DNA from: Candidatus Uhrbacteria bacterium RIFCSPHIGHO2_02_FULL_57_19
GTDB taxonomy: Bacteria > Patescibacteriota > Patescibacteriia > 2-12-FULL-57-11
Direction: 5' to 3'
NCBI GenBank assembly: GCA_001791115.1
Contig: MGDZ01000048.1
Location: 1 to 5,728 of the forward strand
DNA length: 5,728 nucleotides
A program made the position numbers and the translations under genes. This document shows positions 1-4,886 of the stretch, piece by piece. Each line of letters begins with the position of its first letter. Position 1 is the first letter of the stretch. Below the pieces are notes generated by a model. It did not search any database. It was not told the DNA's origin and saw only the letters and a program-made list of their open reading frames with translations.

Positions 1-449
1 GCCGTCCCGCGCACCGACCAGAGCGCGCCTGGTTTGGTGACGACAAACAAATCAATGTCGCCCTCGTCGCGGGAGGCGGACAGAGCCAGGGTATTGGCTA
101 CGGCGATCATCCGAACGCCGGCGATGCCGGAAAGGAGACGCGATACGCGGCGCGCACGAGCGTATTTGCGCTCGGCGATCCGCTGTCTTCGCAAACGCTC
201 GGCGACGATTTCTCCCCGCCCTCGGAGAAACCAAAAACCGCCCTGGGTTAGAAGACGGCTTCGAATATCGAGATCCTCGCGGAGTGAACGATCAATTTCT
301 GAAAGAGTGCAGCGTGCAGCGTGCAGCGTGCAGCCGGATTGAGATCGATCGGAGTGGAGCCATCGCCAAAGTTCGAGCGTGGTCAGCGGAAAGGAGAAAA
401 GGTCAAAGTAAGCGATTGTCGACACGATCGATCGCGCGAGCTCCGTCAT
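1..449 (-). CDS. Nucleotidyltransferase-like protein with N-terminal winged-helix-like segment (partial, C-terminus off the left edge)
   Basis: The reading frame opens at ATG 449-447 and stays open to the window edge, giving 149 complete codons. Residues 8-31 (IVSTIAYFDLFSFPLTTLEL and following) look like a small helical or winged-helix domain. Residues 72-75 (FWFL) followed by a basic helix (about 78-104) lead to a nucleotidyltransferase core at 112-138. There D131 and D133 in GDIDLFVVT fit the metal-binding D-x-D of the Pol-beta-type fold. The usual hG[GS] motif appears degenerate (A118 N119 T120). I recall similar proteins in Patescibacteria, where substrate and role are unknown. The gene starts 6 nt after the PRC-barrel stop with no clear Shine-Dalgarno, so it is probably translationally coupled. 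Residues 39-48 are encoded by a four-copy heptamer repeat lying in a likely linker. It could be a tRNA-nucleotidyltransferase-like or antitoxin-like enzyme; the missing C-terminus prevents a decision. Confidence 0.75.
   Translation of the reverse strand, partial: MTELARSIVSTIAYFDLFSFPLTTLELWRWLHSDRSQSGCTLHAARCTLSEIDRSLREDLDIRSRLLTQGGFWFLRGRGEIVAERLRRQRIAERKYARARRVSRLLSGIAGVRMIAVANTLALSASRDEGDIDLFVVTKPGALWSVRGT
307..334 (-). repeat. 7-bp tandem repeat, four exact copies, inside a coding sequence
   Basis: Four perfect copies of GTGCAGC (plus strand), or GCTGCAC on the coding strand, run head to tail. They encode residues 39-48 (GCTLHAARCT) of the nucleotidyltransferase-like protein, between its N-terminal helical segment and the next helix. 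Seven is not a multiple of three, so successive units are read in different frames. The unit contains no stop codon in any frame on either strand. One unit gained or lost would shift the downstream frame. Confidence 0.97.
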
Positions 450-455
450 ACGGTC

Positions 456-752
456 TTAGTTTCGACCACGGGTGGCTATCGGCTCGATGGTCGCCGCCGT
501 CCGGGCGGTTGCGATTTTTTTCCGCGAGGCGACCGGCACGGCGGTATCTTTAACCGTCATCCGTTCGGCGGTGATGGATACAACCTGAGTCGGCGAGACG
601 CGGAGCGGCACGCCGAACATGCCCTGGCGCACCAAATACGCTGATACCGCGTGAGCATCCGCGTCCAGTTCAAGATCAACGACCGAGCCGAACCGGTCTC
701 CACTCTCGGTTACGACCGGGAGTTTGGACAAGGTCCGATATTCGATGCGCAT
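456..752 (-). CDS. PRC-barrel domain protein
   Basis: This is a 98-residue protein. Residues 2-70 have the pattern of a PRC-barrel beta-barrel: the opening strand (RTLSKLPVVTESGDRFGSVVDL), a strand with a Tyr-Leu-Val core (38-42), and a closing strand (PTQVVSITAERMTVKDT). PRC barrels occur in RimM and as stand-alone proteins that bind RNA, protein or small ligands; nothing here fixes the partner. Residues 71-98 form a basic, Ala/Thr/Arg-rich tail with no recognisable fold. I chose ATG 752 over the longer frame, which runs to 839, because that extension only overlaps the yidC C-terminus in another frame. The chosen ATG also has an AAGG Shine-Dalgarno overlapping the yidC stop. It sits 11 nt after yidC and 6 nt before the nucleotidyltransferase gene, in one operon. 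There is no signal peptide or membrane segment, so it is probably cytoplasmic. Confidence 0.8.
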   Translation of the reverse strand: MRIEYRTLSKLPVVTESGDRFGSVVDLELDADAHAVSAYLVRQGMFGVPLRVSPTQVVSITAERMTVKDTAVPVASRKKIATARTAATIEPIATRGRN

Positions 753-761
753 ACGGAAACG

Positions 762-765
762 CCTT
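762..765 (-). promoter_or_regulatory. Shine-Dalgarno of the PRC-barrel gene, overlapping the yidC stop codon
   Basis: AAGG on the minus strand includes two bases of the yidC TAA stop and lies 9 nt before ATG 752. It decides the short start of the PRC-barrel gene and suggests termination-reinitiation coupling with yidC. Confidence 0.6.
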
Positions 766-1498
766 AGGCGGCCTTCGTTCCGTTCTTTTTGAAAAAATAC
801 ATCTGCTGAGCCACGGTGAGCAGGTTGGTCATCAGCCAATAAAGCGCCAAGCCGCCAGGAAGCGAAGCGCCGATGACCACGGTCATAACCGGCATCATGT
901 AGGTCATCTGCTTGTTCATCCTGGCCATGGTGTCTTCGTCCTTGCTGCCCGGAGCGCGCACTGGCGGACGGGTGGTTTGCAGCATCTTAGTCTGCCAGAA
1001 CTGGGCGGCCCCGGCGATCACCGCCAGCGGGATTGACGGCGCCGCCAAATTGAGGAAACCCAAAAACAGGGGGTCAATAGTTCCGGGATTGGAGACGAAC
1101 GGGTATAGAATCTCCAGCTTCTGCGAGGCCAGACCGAAACGCATGGCCTGATAAAGAGCAATCAAAAATGGAAACTGGATGAGCAGCGGCAGGCAGGATG
1201 AAAAGGGCGAGACCTTCTCCTTGGCGTAGAGTTCCATGGTGGCCCGGGCCAGCTTTTCCTTGTCGGCCTTGAGTTCTTCCTGGAGGGCCTTTAGTTTCGG
1301 CTGGAGGTCCTGCAGCGCTTTCTGGGATTTGATGGCCTGAAGCGAAAAGGGATAAAGAACTATCTTGAGGATGATGGTAATGGCGATGATGGCCAAACCG
1401 ATGTCCTTTCCGGGAATGACGTTATAAAAAAACACCAGCAGGTTGAAAATGGGCTGCTCAAAAACGGTGACGAAAAGATTCTTGATAATTTCAGGCAT
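764..1498 (-). CDS. yidC: Membrane protein insertase YidC/Oxa1/SpoIIIJ family (short form)
   Basis: The 244-residue polytopic membrane protein inserts and folds inner-membrane proteins, alone or with SecYEG. Hydrophobic segments are seen at about 16-29, 33-53, 98-120, 155-172 and 200-231. K45 in ILKIVLYPFS fits the conserved basic residue of the hydrophilic groove (Arg in many homologues). PFSSCLPLLIQFPFLIALYQ and the C-terminal PGGLALYWLMTNLLTVAQQ are family hallmarks. Residues 55-95 are the charged cytoplasmic helical hairpin between the first core helices. The large periplasmic domain of proteobacterial YidC is absent, as in Gram-positive and patescibacterial forms. The basic tail (FFKKNGTKAA) is short. 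The start is 8 nt after nusA, with AAGGA (1511-1515) inside the last nusA codons, 12 nt before the ATG, so coupling is likely. Many bacteria carry yidC after rnpA; here it follows nusA. Confidence 0.95.
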   Translation of the reverse strand: MPEIIKNLFVTVFEQPIFNLLVFFYNVIPGKDIGLAIIAITIILKIVLYPFSLQAIKSQKALQDLQPKLKALQEELKADKEKLARATMELYAKEKVSPFSSCLPLLIQFPFLIALYQAMRFGLASQKLEILYPFVSNPGTIDPLFLGFLNLAAPSIPLAVIAGAAQFWQTKMLQTTRPPVRAPGSKDEDTMARMNKQMTYMMPVMTVVIGASLPGGLALYWLMTNLLTVAQQMYFFKKNGTKAA

Positions 1499-1506
1499 GG
1501 CCGTTT

Positions 1507-2874
1507 TTATTCCTTGTTCTCTGCCGGCGGTTCTTCAACCGCCGCCTCCTCGCTCGTAACTTCCGCTACCTGTTGGGTCATCTCTTCCGCTCCTTCCATT
1601 ATCTCCTCGGACGGCTGCTCTACGGACTCGGACGGTTTTTCTTTCTCTTCCTCCGGCGCGGCCTCGGCCGCCACCTCGCCCTCGCCGCCGCCCTTGGCCT
1701 CGATAATGTTGATTTTCCAACCGGTAAGCCGCGCCGCCAGCCGGACGTTCTGCCCGCCCTTGCCGATGGCCAACGACAGCTGATCCGCGGCCACCTCGAC
1801 CATGGCCGTCTTCTCCTCGGTCCGCAGAGTCACTTTGACGATCTTTGCCGGCGAGAGCGCGTTCCTGATGAATCGCTCCGCGTTCTCGTCGTGTTCGATG
1901 ATATCCACCTTCTCCCCTCCCAATTCTCCAATGATGGTCTGAATGCGGCTGCCGCGCTGGCCGATGGAAGCGCCAATGGGATCCACGTTTTCCTGCAGCG
2001 ACGAGACGGCCACCTTGCTTCGCGCGCCGGCCTCCCTGGCGATGGAGTTGATGACCACAACCCCGGAAGACACCTCGGGGATTTCCAGAGTGAAAAGCTT
2101 GCGGATGATTTCCGGATGGGTCCGCGAAACCAGAATCTCCGGGCCCTTGACGGTGAGCTGGACGCTGACCACATAAACCTTGACCCGCTCGCCCGGCCGG
2201 TATTCCTCGGTGGGCATCTGATCCTCGGGCAGCATCACTCCGGTCACCCGACCCAAATCCACCAGCACCACCCGGCCTTCGCGCCGCTGGACGATGGCGT
2301 TTAACACCTCGTGCTCCTTGGATTTGTATTCGTTAAAGATGATCGAGCGCTCGGCTTCGCGCAGGCGCTGGGTGATGACCTGTTTGGCGGTCATGGCCGC
2401 CATGCGGCCGAAGGCGCCAGGAACCTCGAGCTCAATGCGCAGTTCCTCGCTGATCAAGGCATCGGGTTTGATGGCCCGGGCCTCGGTAAGCGACAGGTGC
2501 AGTTTGGGGTTGTATTTGACTTCCTCGGTCGGTTCGGCCGAAGCCACGACTTCCCCCGGCGCGGACGGACGAACGGCCTTTTCCTCCTCTTTTTTTGCTC
2601 CCTCTCCAGCAGACGCTTCGGCGGCCAGTCGCGCTTCTTCCTCTGCTTTTAGCGCCCCAGCGACAAATTCATCGGAAACGACTTCTTTAATGTCAAAAAC
2701 GCGGATGGCGCCGGTCTCCGGCTCAAACTCCACTTTGACGTTCTGATTTTTCTTACCGAAATCCTTGCGATAAGCGGCAGAAAGCGCCGCCTCGATGGTT
2801 TCAAGGACGGCGGCCGCCGGAAGACCTTTTTCTTCCGAAATCTGTTTGATTGCCTGCATTATTGGTGAAGCCAT
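1507..2874 (-). CDS. nusA: Transcription termination/antitermination factor NusA
   Basis: NusA binds RNA polymerase and nascent RNA and controls pausing, intrinsic termination and antitermination. The 455-residue protein shows the family order. The N-terminal RNA-polymerase-binding domain (about 1-180) carries a low-complexity Ala/Glu/Lys insertion near 74-120. An S1 domain follows (about 187-252), then KH1 with its GQRG loop at 305-308 and KH2 with GKGG at 371-374, followed by QNVRLAARLTGWKINI. Residues 393-455 form an acidic Glu-rich tail; I see no typical C-terminal AR repeats. ATG 2874 is preferred because an in-frame TAG lies only three codons upstream (2884-2886), so no longer start is possible; Met6 is the only close alternative. 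No Shine-Dalgarno is visible: its place is taken by a heptamer repeat. It heads the operon with yidC, the PRC-barrel gene and the nucleotidyltransferase gene. Confidence 0.96.
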   Translation of the reverse strand: MASPIMQAIKQISEEKGLPAAAVLETIEAALSAAYRKDFGKKNQNVKVEFEPETGAIRVFDIKEVVSDEFVAGALKAEEEARLAAEASAGEGAKKEEEKAVRPSAPGEVVASAEPTEEVKYNPKLHLSLTEARAIKPDALISEELRIELEVPGAFGRMAAMTAKQVITQRLREAERSIIFNEYKSKEHEVLNAIVQRREGRVVLVDLGRVTGVMLPEDQMPTEEYRPGERVKVYVVSVQLTVKGPEILVSRTHPEIIRKLFTLEIPEVSSGVVVINSIAREAGARSKVAVSSLQENVDPIGASIGQRGSRIQTIIGELGGEKVDIIEHDENAERFIRNALSPAKIVKVTLRTEEKTAMVEVAADQLSLAIGKGGQNVRLAARLTGWKINIIEAKGGGEGEVAAEAAPEEEKEKPSESVEQPSEEIMEGAEEMTQQVAEVTSEEAAVEEPPAENKE

Positions 2875-2881
2875 ATCGGTG

Positions 2882-2909
2882 GTCTACAGTCTACGGACTA
2901 CAGTCTACA
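2882..2909 (-). repeat. 7-bp tandem repeat, four imperfect copies, in the nusA 5' untranslated region
   Basis: On the plus strand the units are GTCTACA, GTCTACG, GACTACA and GTCTACA, followed by one more G. The array ends 7 nt before the nusA start codon and covers the expected Shine-Dalgarno position. Read on the minus strand it supplies the in-frame TAG that fixes the nusA start. The third unit differs at its second base, which creates the inverted repeat GACT-AC-AGTC across units 3 and 4. Confidence 0.95.
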
Positions 2910-2930
2910 GCCGATAATCTAGAATCCTCT

Positions 2931-2959
2931 AAAAAAAGTGACGAGCCGGAAGCTCGTCA
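2931..2959 (-). terminator. Intrinsic terminator after the YraN-family gene
   Basis: On the minus strand TGACGAGC, a 5-nt loop and GCTCGTCA form a perfect 8-bp stem, followed by C and seven T (2937-2931). It closes the tRNA-Val to yraN transcription unit, about 40 nt after the yraN stop, and separates it from nusA. Confidence 0.9.
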
Positions 2960-2997
2960 TCAGTCCGTAATAAGGATATCACGATGGGTCGCTCCAG

Positions 2998-3372
2998 TCA
3001 AGAGAATGGTTGATTGGCAAGGATATCCTGATAGTGGCGAACCCGCGCGATTCTTTTGACGTCGTCCATGCGGATGCCTAGAACATCAATCCGACACGGC
3101 CGGTCGATAAATCCCGCGGACCGAAGATAGAGTTCGGATAGCCGCGCGAGGCGCTTTCTTTTATCGGCGTTCACTGCTTCCTCGGGATGTCCAAAGGCGT
3201 CGCTCCAACGGGTCTTTACTTCAATGATGACAATCTGCTGGTCCTTCTCGGCAACAAGATCAATTTCACCCAGCGGCGACTTCCATTGGCGAGCCAGGAT
3301 TAGGTATCCCTTTCTCGCGAGGTAGGCCTCGGCGATGCGCTCGCCAAGATTGCCCAGCTCGCGGGTCGACAT
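2998..3372 (-). CDS. yraN: YraN family (UPF0102) endonuclease-like protein
   Basis: The 124-residue protein matches the usual YraN length of about 120 residues. It opens with the family pattern GNLGERIAEAYLARKGY (7-23). It then shows the nuclease core GEIDLVAEKDQQIVIIEVKTR (35-55), where E36, D38, E51 and K53 fit the PD-(D/E)xK active site of Holliday-junction-resolvase-like folds. HPEEAV followed by the K/R-rich helix (62-76) is also typical. The cellular role is uncertain; structural kinship suggests branched or damaged DNA processing. ATG 3372 is chosen because homology begins there; the frame upstream to 3645 reads through a purine/pyrimidine-rich spacer and the membrane protein gene and has no family resemblance. 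The start has no Shine-Dalgarno; the upstream sequence is CT-rich and is the arm of an inverted repeat. It is the last gene before a strong terminator. Confidence 0.9.
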   Translation of the reverse strand: MSTRELGNLGERIAEAYLARKGYLILARQWKSPLGEIDLVAEKDQQIVIIEVKTRWSDAFGHPEEAVNADKRKRLARLSELYLRSAGFIDRPCRIDVLGIRMDDVKRIARVRHYQDILANQPFS

Positions 3373-3392
3373 ACAGATGATGGGGAAGAAGA

Positions 3393-3482
3393 GGGGAGGA
3401 ATGAAGGAAGAAAGTGGAAAAAAGGGGAACAAATCCTCCTTTCTTCCACCTTTCCTCCATTTTTCATCCTCTTTTCCTCCCC
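3393..3482. repeat. Purine-rich imperfect inverted repeat between the membrane protein gene and yraN
   Basis: On the plus strand, GGGGAGGAA at 3393-3401 pairs perfectly with TTCCTCCCC at 3474-3482. The pairing continues inward imperfectly, with roughly two thirds of the next positions matching and a short asymmetric centre near 3425-3435. Each arm is itself a loose repeat of about 11 nt built from GGA/AAA blocks. One arm reaches into the final codons of the membrane protein gene (stop at 3464-3466). The other ends about 20 nt before the yraN start codon. Confidence 0.75.
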
Positions 3483-3886
3483 GGGAAGTATTGCGACCAC
3501 TGGGCCCGGGCGCCGACCTCGGATTTTCTTCGCGGAACGCCGATAAACAAAAATCTAACGGCTGAAATTTCCGTGGCCAGGAAAACCGCCACAAGAAGCA
3601 AAAACCAGAATCTCGCCGAAAAAACCGGAATCTGCTGGTAGGCAAAAAAAGTGAGCAGCTCGCCGCCTAGACCGCAAAGAATCAACGGCGCGCCGAGCCA
3701 TAGCAGCGCGGCCCGCCGCAAGGGGTCGCTTTTCTTTTTCTTTCCGGCCGTCCAAAGAAGAAAACCGCCGGCCAGAACCAGCGCGCCGAAGACAGTGGCC
3801 ATCAACATGGCCGTGCCTAAGGTGAGCGGATTCCAGCGGAGTGAGAACCAAAATGCGGGCGAGACAATCAATTTCCAGTCGAACAT
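3464..3886 (-). CDS. Conserved hypothetical membrane protein, three predicted transmembrane helices
   Basis: This is a 140-residue protein with hydrophobic segments at about 24-46, 59-82 and 91-115. The N-terminus (MFDWKLIVSPAFWFSLRWNP) is aromatic and amphipathic. The stretch around 86-97 (IPVFSARFWFLL) and the QWSQYFP near the end resemble a hypothetical family I recall from patescibacterial genomes; its function is unknown to me. A basic loop (GKKKKSDPLRR, 48-58) suggests a cytoplasmic loop between helices 1 and 2. The start is 4 nt after the methyltransferase stop, so the two are co-transcribed and probably coupled, with no strong Shine-Dalgarno. The final residues (GRKRG) are encoded by the arm of the purine-rich inverted repeat, so the natural C-terminus may have been extended or replaced by that element. 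Confidence 0.8.
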   Translation of the reverse strand: MFDWKLIVSPAFWFSLRWNPLTLGTAMLMATVFGALVLAGGFLLWTAGKKKKSDPLRRAALLWLGAPLILCGLGGELLTFFAYQQIPVFSARFWFLLLVAVFLATEISAVRFLFIGVPRRKSEVGARAQWSQYFPGRKRG

Positions 3887-3890
3887 ACTA

Positions 3891-4430
3891 TTACTTCACA
3901 AACACCAGACCGTAATGGTATTGCCCGGCTTCGAACTCGTCAACTAGCCGGAGCCCCAAAGCGGCAACATCGGTCTTGATTGCCGCCGGATCGCGGCGGT
4001 CCTTGGATGGCGGACCGAAAGGAGCTTCAGTAAGCTTCCAGTCGACCACCAGCAGTTTTCCTCCCGGTTTGACCAGCCGAACCGTCTCTTTGATCATCGC
4101 TGCCTTAGGCAGATTGTTTACCAGCATCACCAAATCCAGACTGGCTTCGTGGATCTTGGTGCCGCGGTAAACCTCAATGTCCGACCAAACCGGCTCGACA
4201 TTGGTCGCGTTCTCAAACCTGGCCCGGCTTTCGATCGAATTCAGCGCCGATTTCAGAATATCAACCGCCCAGACCTTACCCGACTTGCCGACCATCTGCG
4301 CGGCCGGAAACACGAAATGTCCTTGGCTGCCGCAGCCCATATCGGCCGCCCGCATACCCTGGCGGATGCCGGCGCGTTCCAGTATTTCTTTAGGGTTAAG
4401 AAGTTCGCTGGCGCTGGGAATGTAAGGCAT
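3891..4430 (-). CDS. Class I SAM-dependent methyltransferase
   Basis: This 179-residue soluble protein has a Rossmann-type methyltransferase core. Motif I is AADMGCGSQGHFVFPAA (28-44), binding S-adenosylmethionine. D57 in VWAVDI fits the acidic ribose-binding residue after strand 2, and D84 in SDIEV fits the adenine-side acid. LVMLVNNL (99-106) corresponds to the strand-4 motif, followed by LVKPGGKLLVVDWK (119-132). The overall form is UbiE/ArsM-like. The substrate cannot be told from the sequence, and neighbours give no biosynthetic context. ATG 4430 is 12 nt after the stop of the 78-residue membrane protein gene. The spacer is AT-rich without a Shine-Dalgarno. The length is short but complete for a single-domain enzyme, and no target-recognition domain is visible. 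Confidence 0.9.
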   Translation of the reverse strand: MPYIPSASELLNPKEILERAGIRQGMRAADMGCGSQGHFVFPAAQMVGKSGKVWAVDILKSALNSIESRARFENATNVEPVWSDIEVYRGTKIHEASLDLVMLVNNLPKAAMIKETVRLVKPGGKLLVVDWKLTEAPFGPPSKDRRDPAAIKTDVAALGLRLVDEFEAGQYHYGLVFVK

Positions 4431-4442
4431 AAAAAATATTGA

Positions 4443-4679
4443 TTAGATACCCTTGGGCACAAAAATCGCAGTCAGAATGTCTTCAACGGTTCCGGTCATC
4501 AAAAGAAGAGCAATAAAAATAACAGCCAGGCCGAGGAGCTTGATGAAGGTGCGGGTGCCGCCCGGGCCGATGTGGGTTTCGGCCCACTGGATCTGCCCGA
4601 CCCAACCGAAAAGCTTCTCGGTCCAGATGACCATGGCCGCGCCTAACACGATGAAGATGACTCCGAAAATGTATCGCAC
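4443..4679 (-). CDS. Small conserved membrane protein, two transmembrane helices
   Basis: The likely product has 78 residues, starting at GTG 4679 (VRYIFGVIFIVLG; fMet in the cell). Hydrophobic helices lie at about 3-20 and 45-63. They flank a polar loop with the pattern QIQWAETHIGPGGTRTFIKLLG (30-51), which recalls a small hypothetical family common in Patescibacteria; function unknown. The frame is open upstream to 4814, but that part is a translation of tRNA-Val (RVAQLVEHYPYTIGVSGS), a well-known artefact, so the start must lie after the tRNA. The GTG is 23 nt beyond the tRNA 3' end; an AGGA lies about 15 nt upstream, which is far for a Shine-Dalgarno, so the start is the least certain part. 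It leads the chain of protein genes ending at yraN. Confidence 0.75.
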   Translation of the reverse strand: MRYIFGVIFIVLGAAMVIWTEKLFGWVGQIQWAETHIGPGGTRTFIKLLGLAVIFIALLLMTGTVEDILTAIFVPKGI

Positions 4680-4702
4680 GGTATGTGATGAGATTCCTGA
4701 AA

Positions 4703-4775
4703 TGGGCGCGTCAGGGATCGAACCTGAGACCCCTATCGTGTAAGGATAGTGCTCTACCAGCTGAGCTACGCGCCC
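4703..4775 (-). tRNA. tRNA-Val (anticodon UAC)
   Basis: The 73-nt cloverleaf folds without mismatches: acceptor GGGCGCG/CGCGCCC, U8 A9, D stem GCTC/GAGC with a GG-containing loop, anticodon stem CTATC/GATAG, loop CTTACAC with U33 and anticodon UAC, 5-nt variable loop, T stem TCAGG/CCTGA with TTCGATC loop, and discriminator A. The CCA end is not encoded (ATT follows), so a CCA-adding enzyme must finish it. It lies between the peptidase terminator and the 78-residue membrane protein gene and is probably the 5' part of a mixed tRNA-mRNA transcript. Confidence 0.98.
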
Positions 4776-4785
4776 TTTGAAAGAA

Positions 4786-4814
4786 AGAATACCAAGAAAA
4801 ACAATGTTGAACAA
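4786..4814 (-). promoter_or_regulatory. Candidate promoter for the tRNA-Val to yraN unit
   Basis: On the minus strand, TTGTTC (4814-4809), a 17-nt spacer and TATTCT (4791-4786) fit sigma-70-type boxes (3/6 and 4/6). TGG immediately before TATTCT gives an extended -10. Initiation would fall just upstream of the tRNA 5' end. The boxes are individually weak; the position between a terminator and a tRNA is the main support. Confidence 0.4.
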
Positions 4815-4817
4815 GGT

Positions 4818-4847
4818 AAAAAAGAGGGCAATCGTAAAGATTGCCCT
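4818..4847 (-). terminator. Intrinsic terminator of the NlpC/P60 gene
   Basis: On the minus strand AGGGCAATC, a 5-nt loop and GATTGCCCT form a perfect 9-bp stem, followed by C and six T (4823-4818). It lies about 40 nt after the peptidase stop codon and isolates that gene from the tRNA downstream. Confidence 0.93.
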
Positions 4848-4886
4848 TGCGTTTGCGCCGGGACTGCCATTCCGGTAAGACGCACC

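Noticed and set aside
34..342. Plus-strand open frames over the left end, including ones rich in Arg and Ser
   Set aside because: They lie antisense to the nucleotidyltransferase-like gene, which shows real domain structure; the plus-strand products look like shadow translations.
753..839. Upstream extension of the PRC-barrel protein
   Set aside because: It is out-of-frame translation of the yidC 3' end, and a Shine-Dalgarno marks ATG 752.
1573..2304. Long plus-strand open frame opposite nusA
   Set aside because: It is antisense to conserved S1 and KH domains; the frame is open because of GC-rich codon bias, and the product has no recognisable features.
2882..2909. CRISPR array or phage attachment site
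   Set aside because: Units are 7 bp with no spacers, and no integrase or cas gene is present in the window.
2910..2930. Possible nusA promoter with GATTAT as -10
   Set aside because: The -10 is 4/6 and no acceptable -35 lies 16-18 nt upstream; that position falls in the preceding terminator.
3373..3645. Long N-terminal extension of the YraN-family protein
   Set aside because: It overlaps the membrane protein gene and the purine-rich repeat, is compositionally odd, and has no family similarity; homology starts at 3372.
4680..4814. N-terminal extension of the small membrane protein through the tRNA gene
   Set aside because: The extension is the familiar translated shadow of a tRNA (RVAQLVEH and similar); tRNA-Val folds perfectly there, so the coding start must be downstream.
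4849..4883. Second weak hairpin (GCGT/ACGC with inner CCGG/CCGG) after the peptidase stop
   Set aside because: The stems are only 4 bp each with unmatched spacers and no T-run; the strong terminator at 4818-4847 explains the region.
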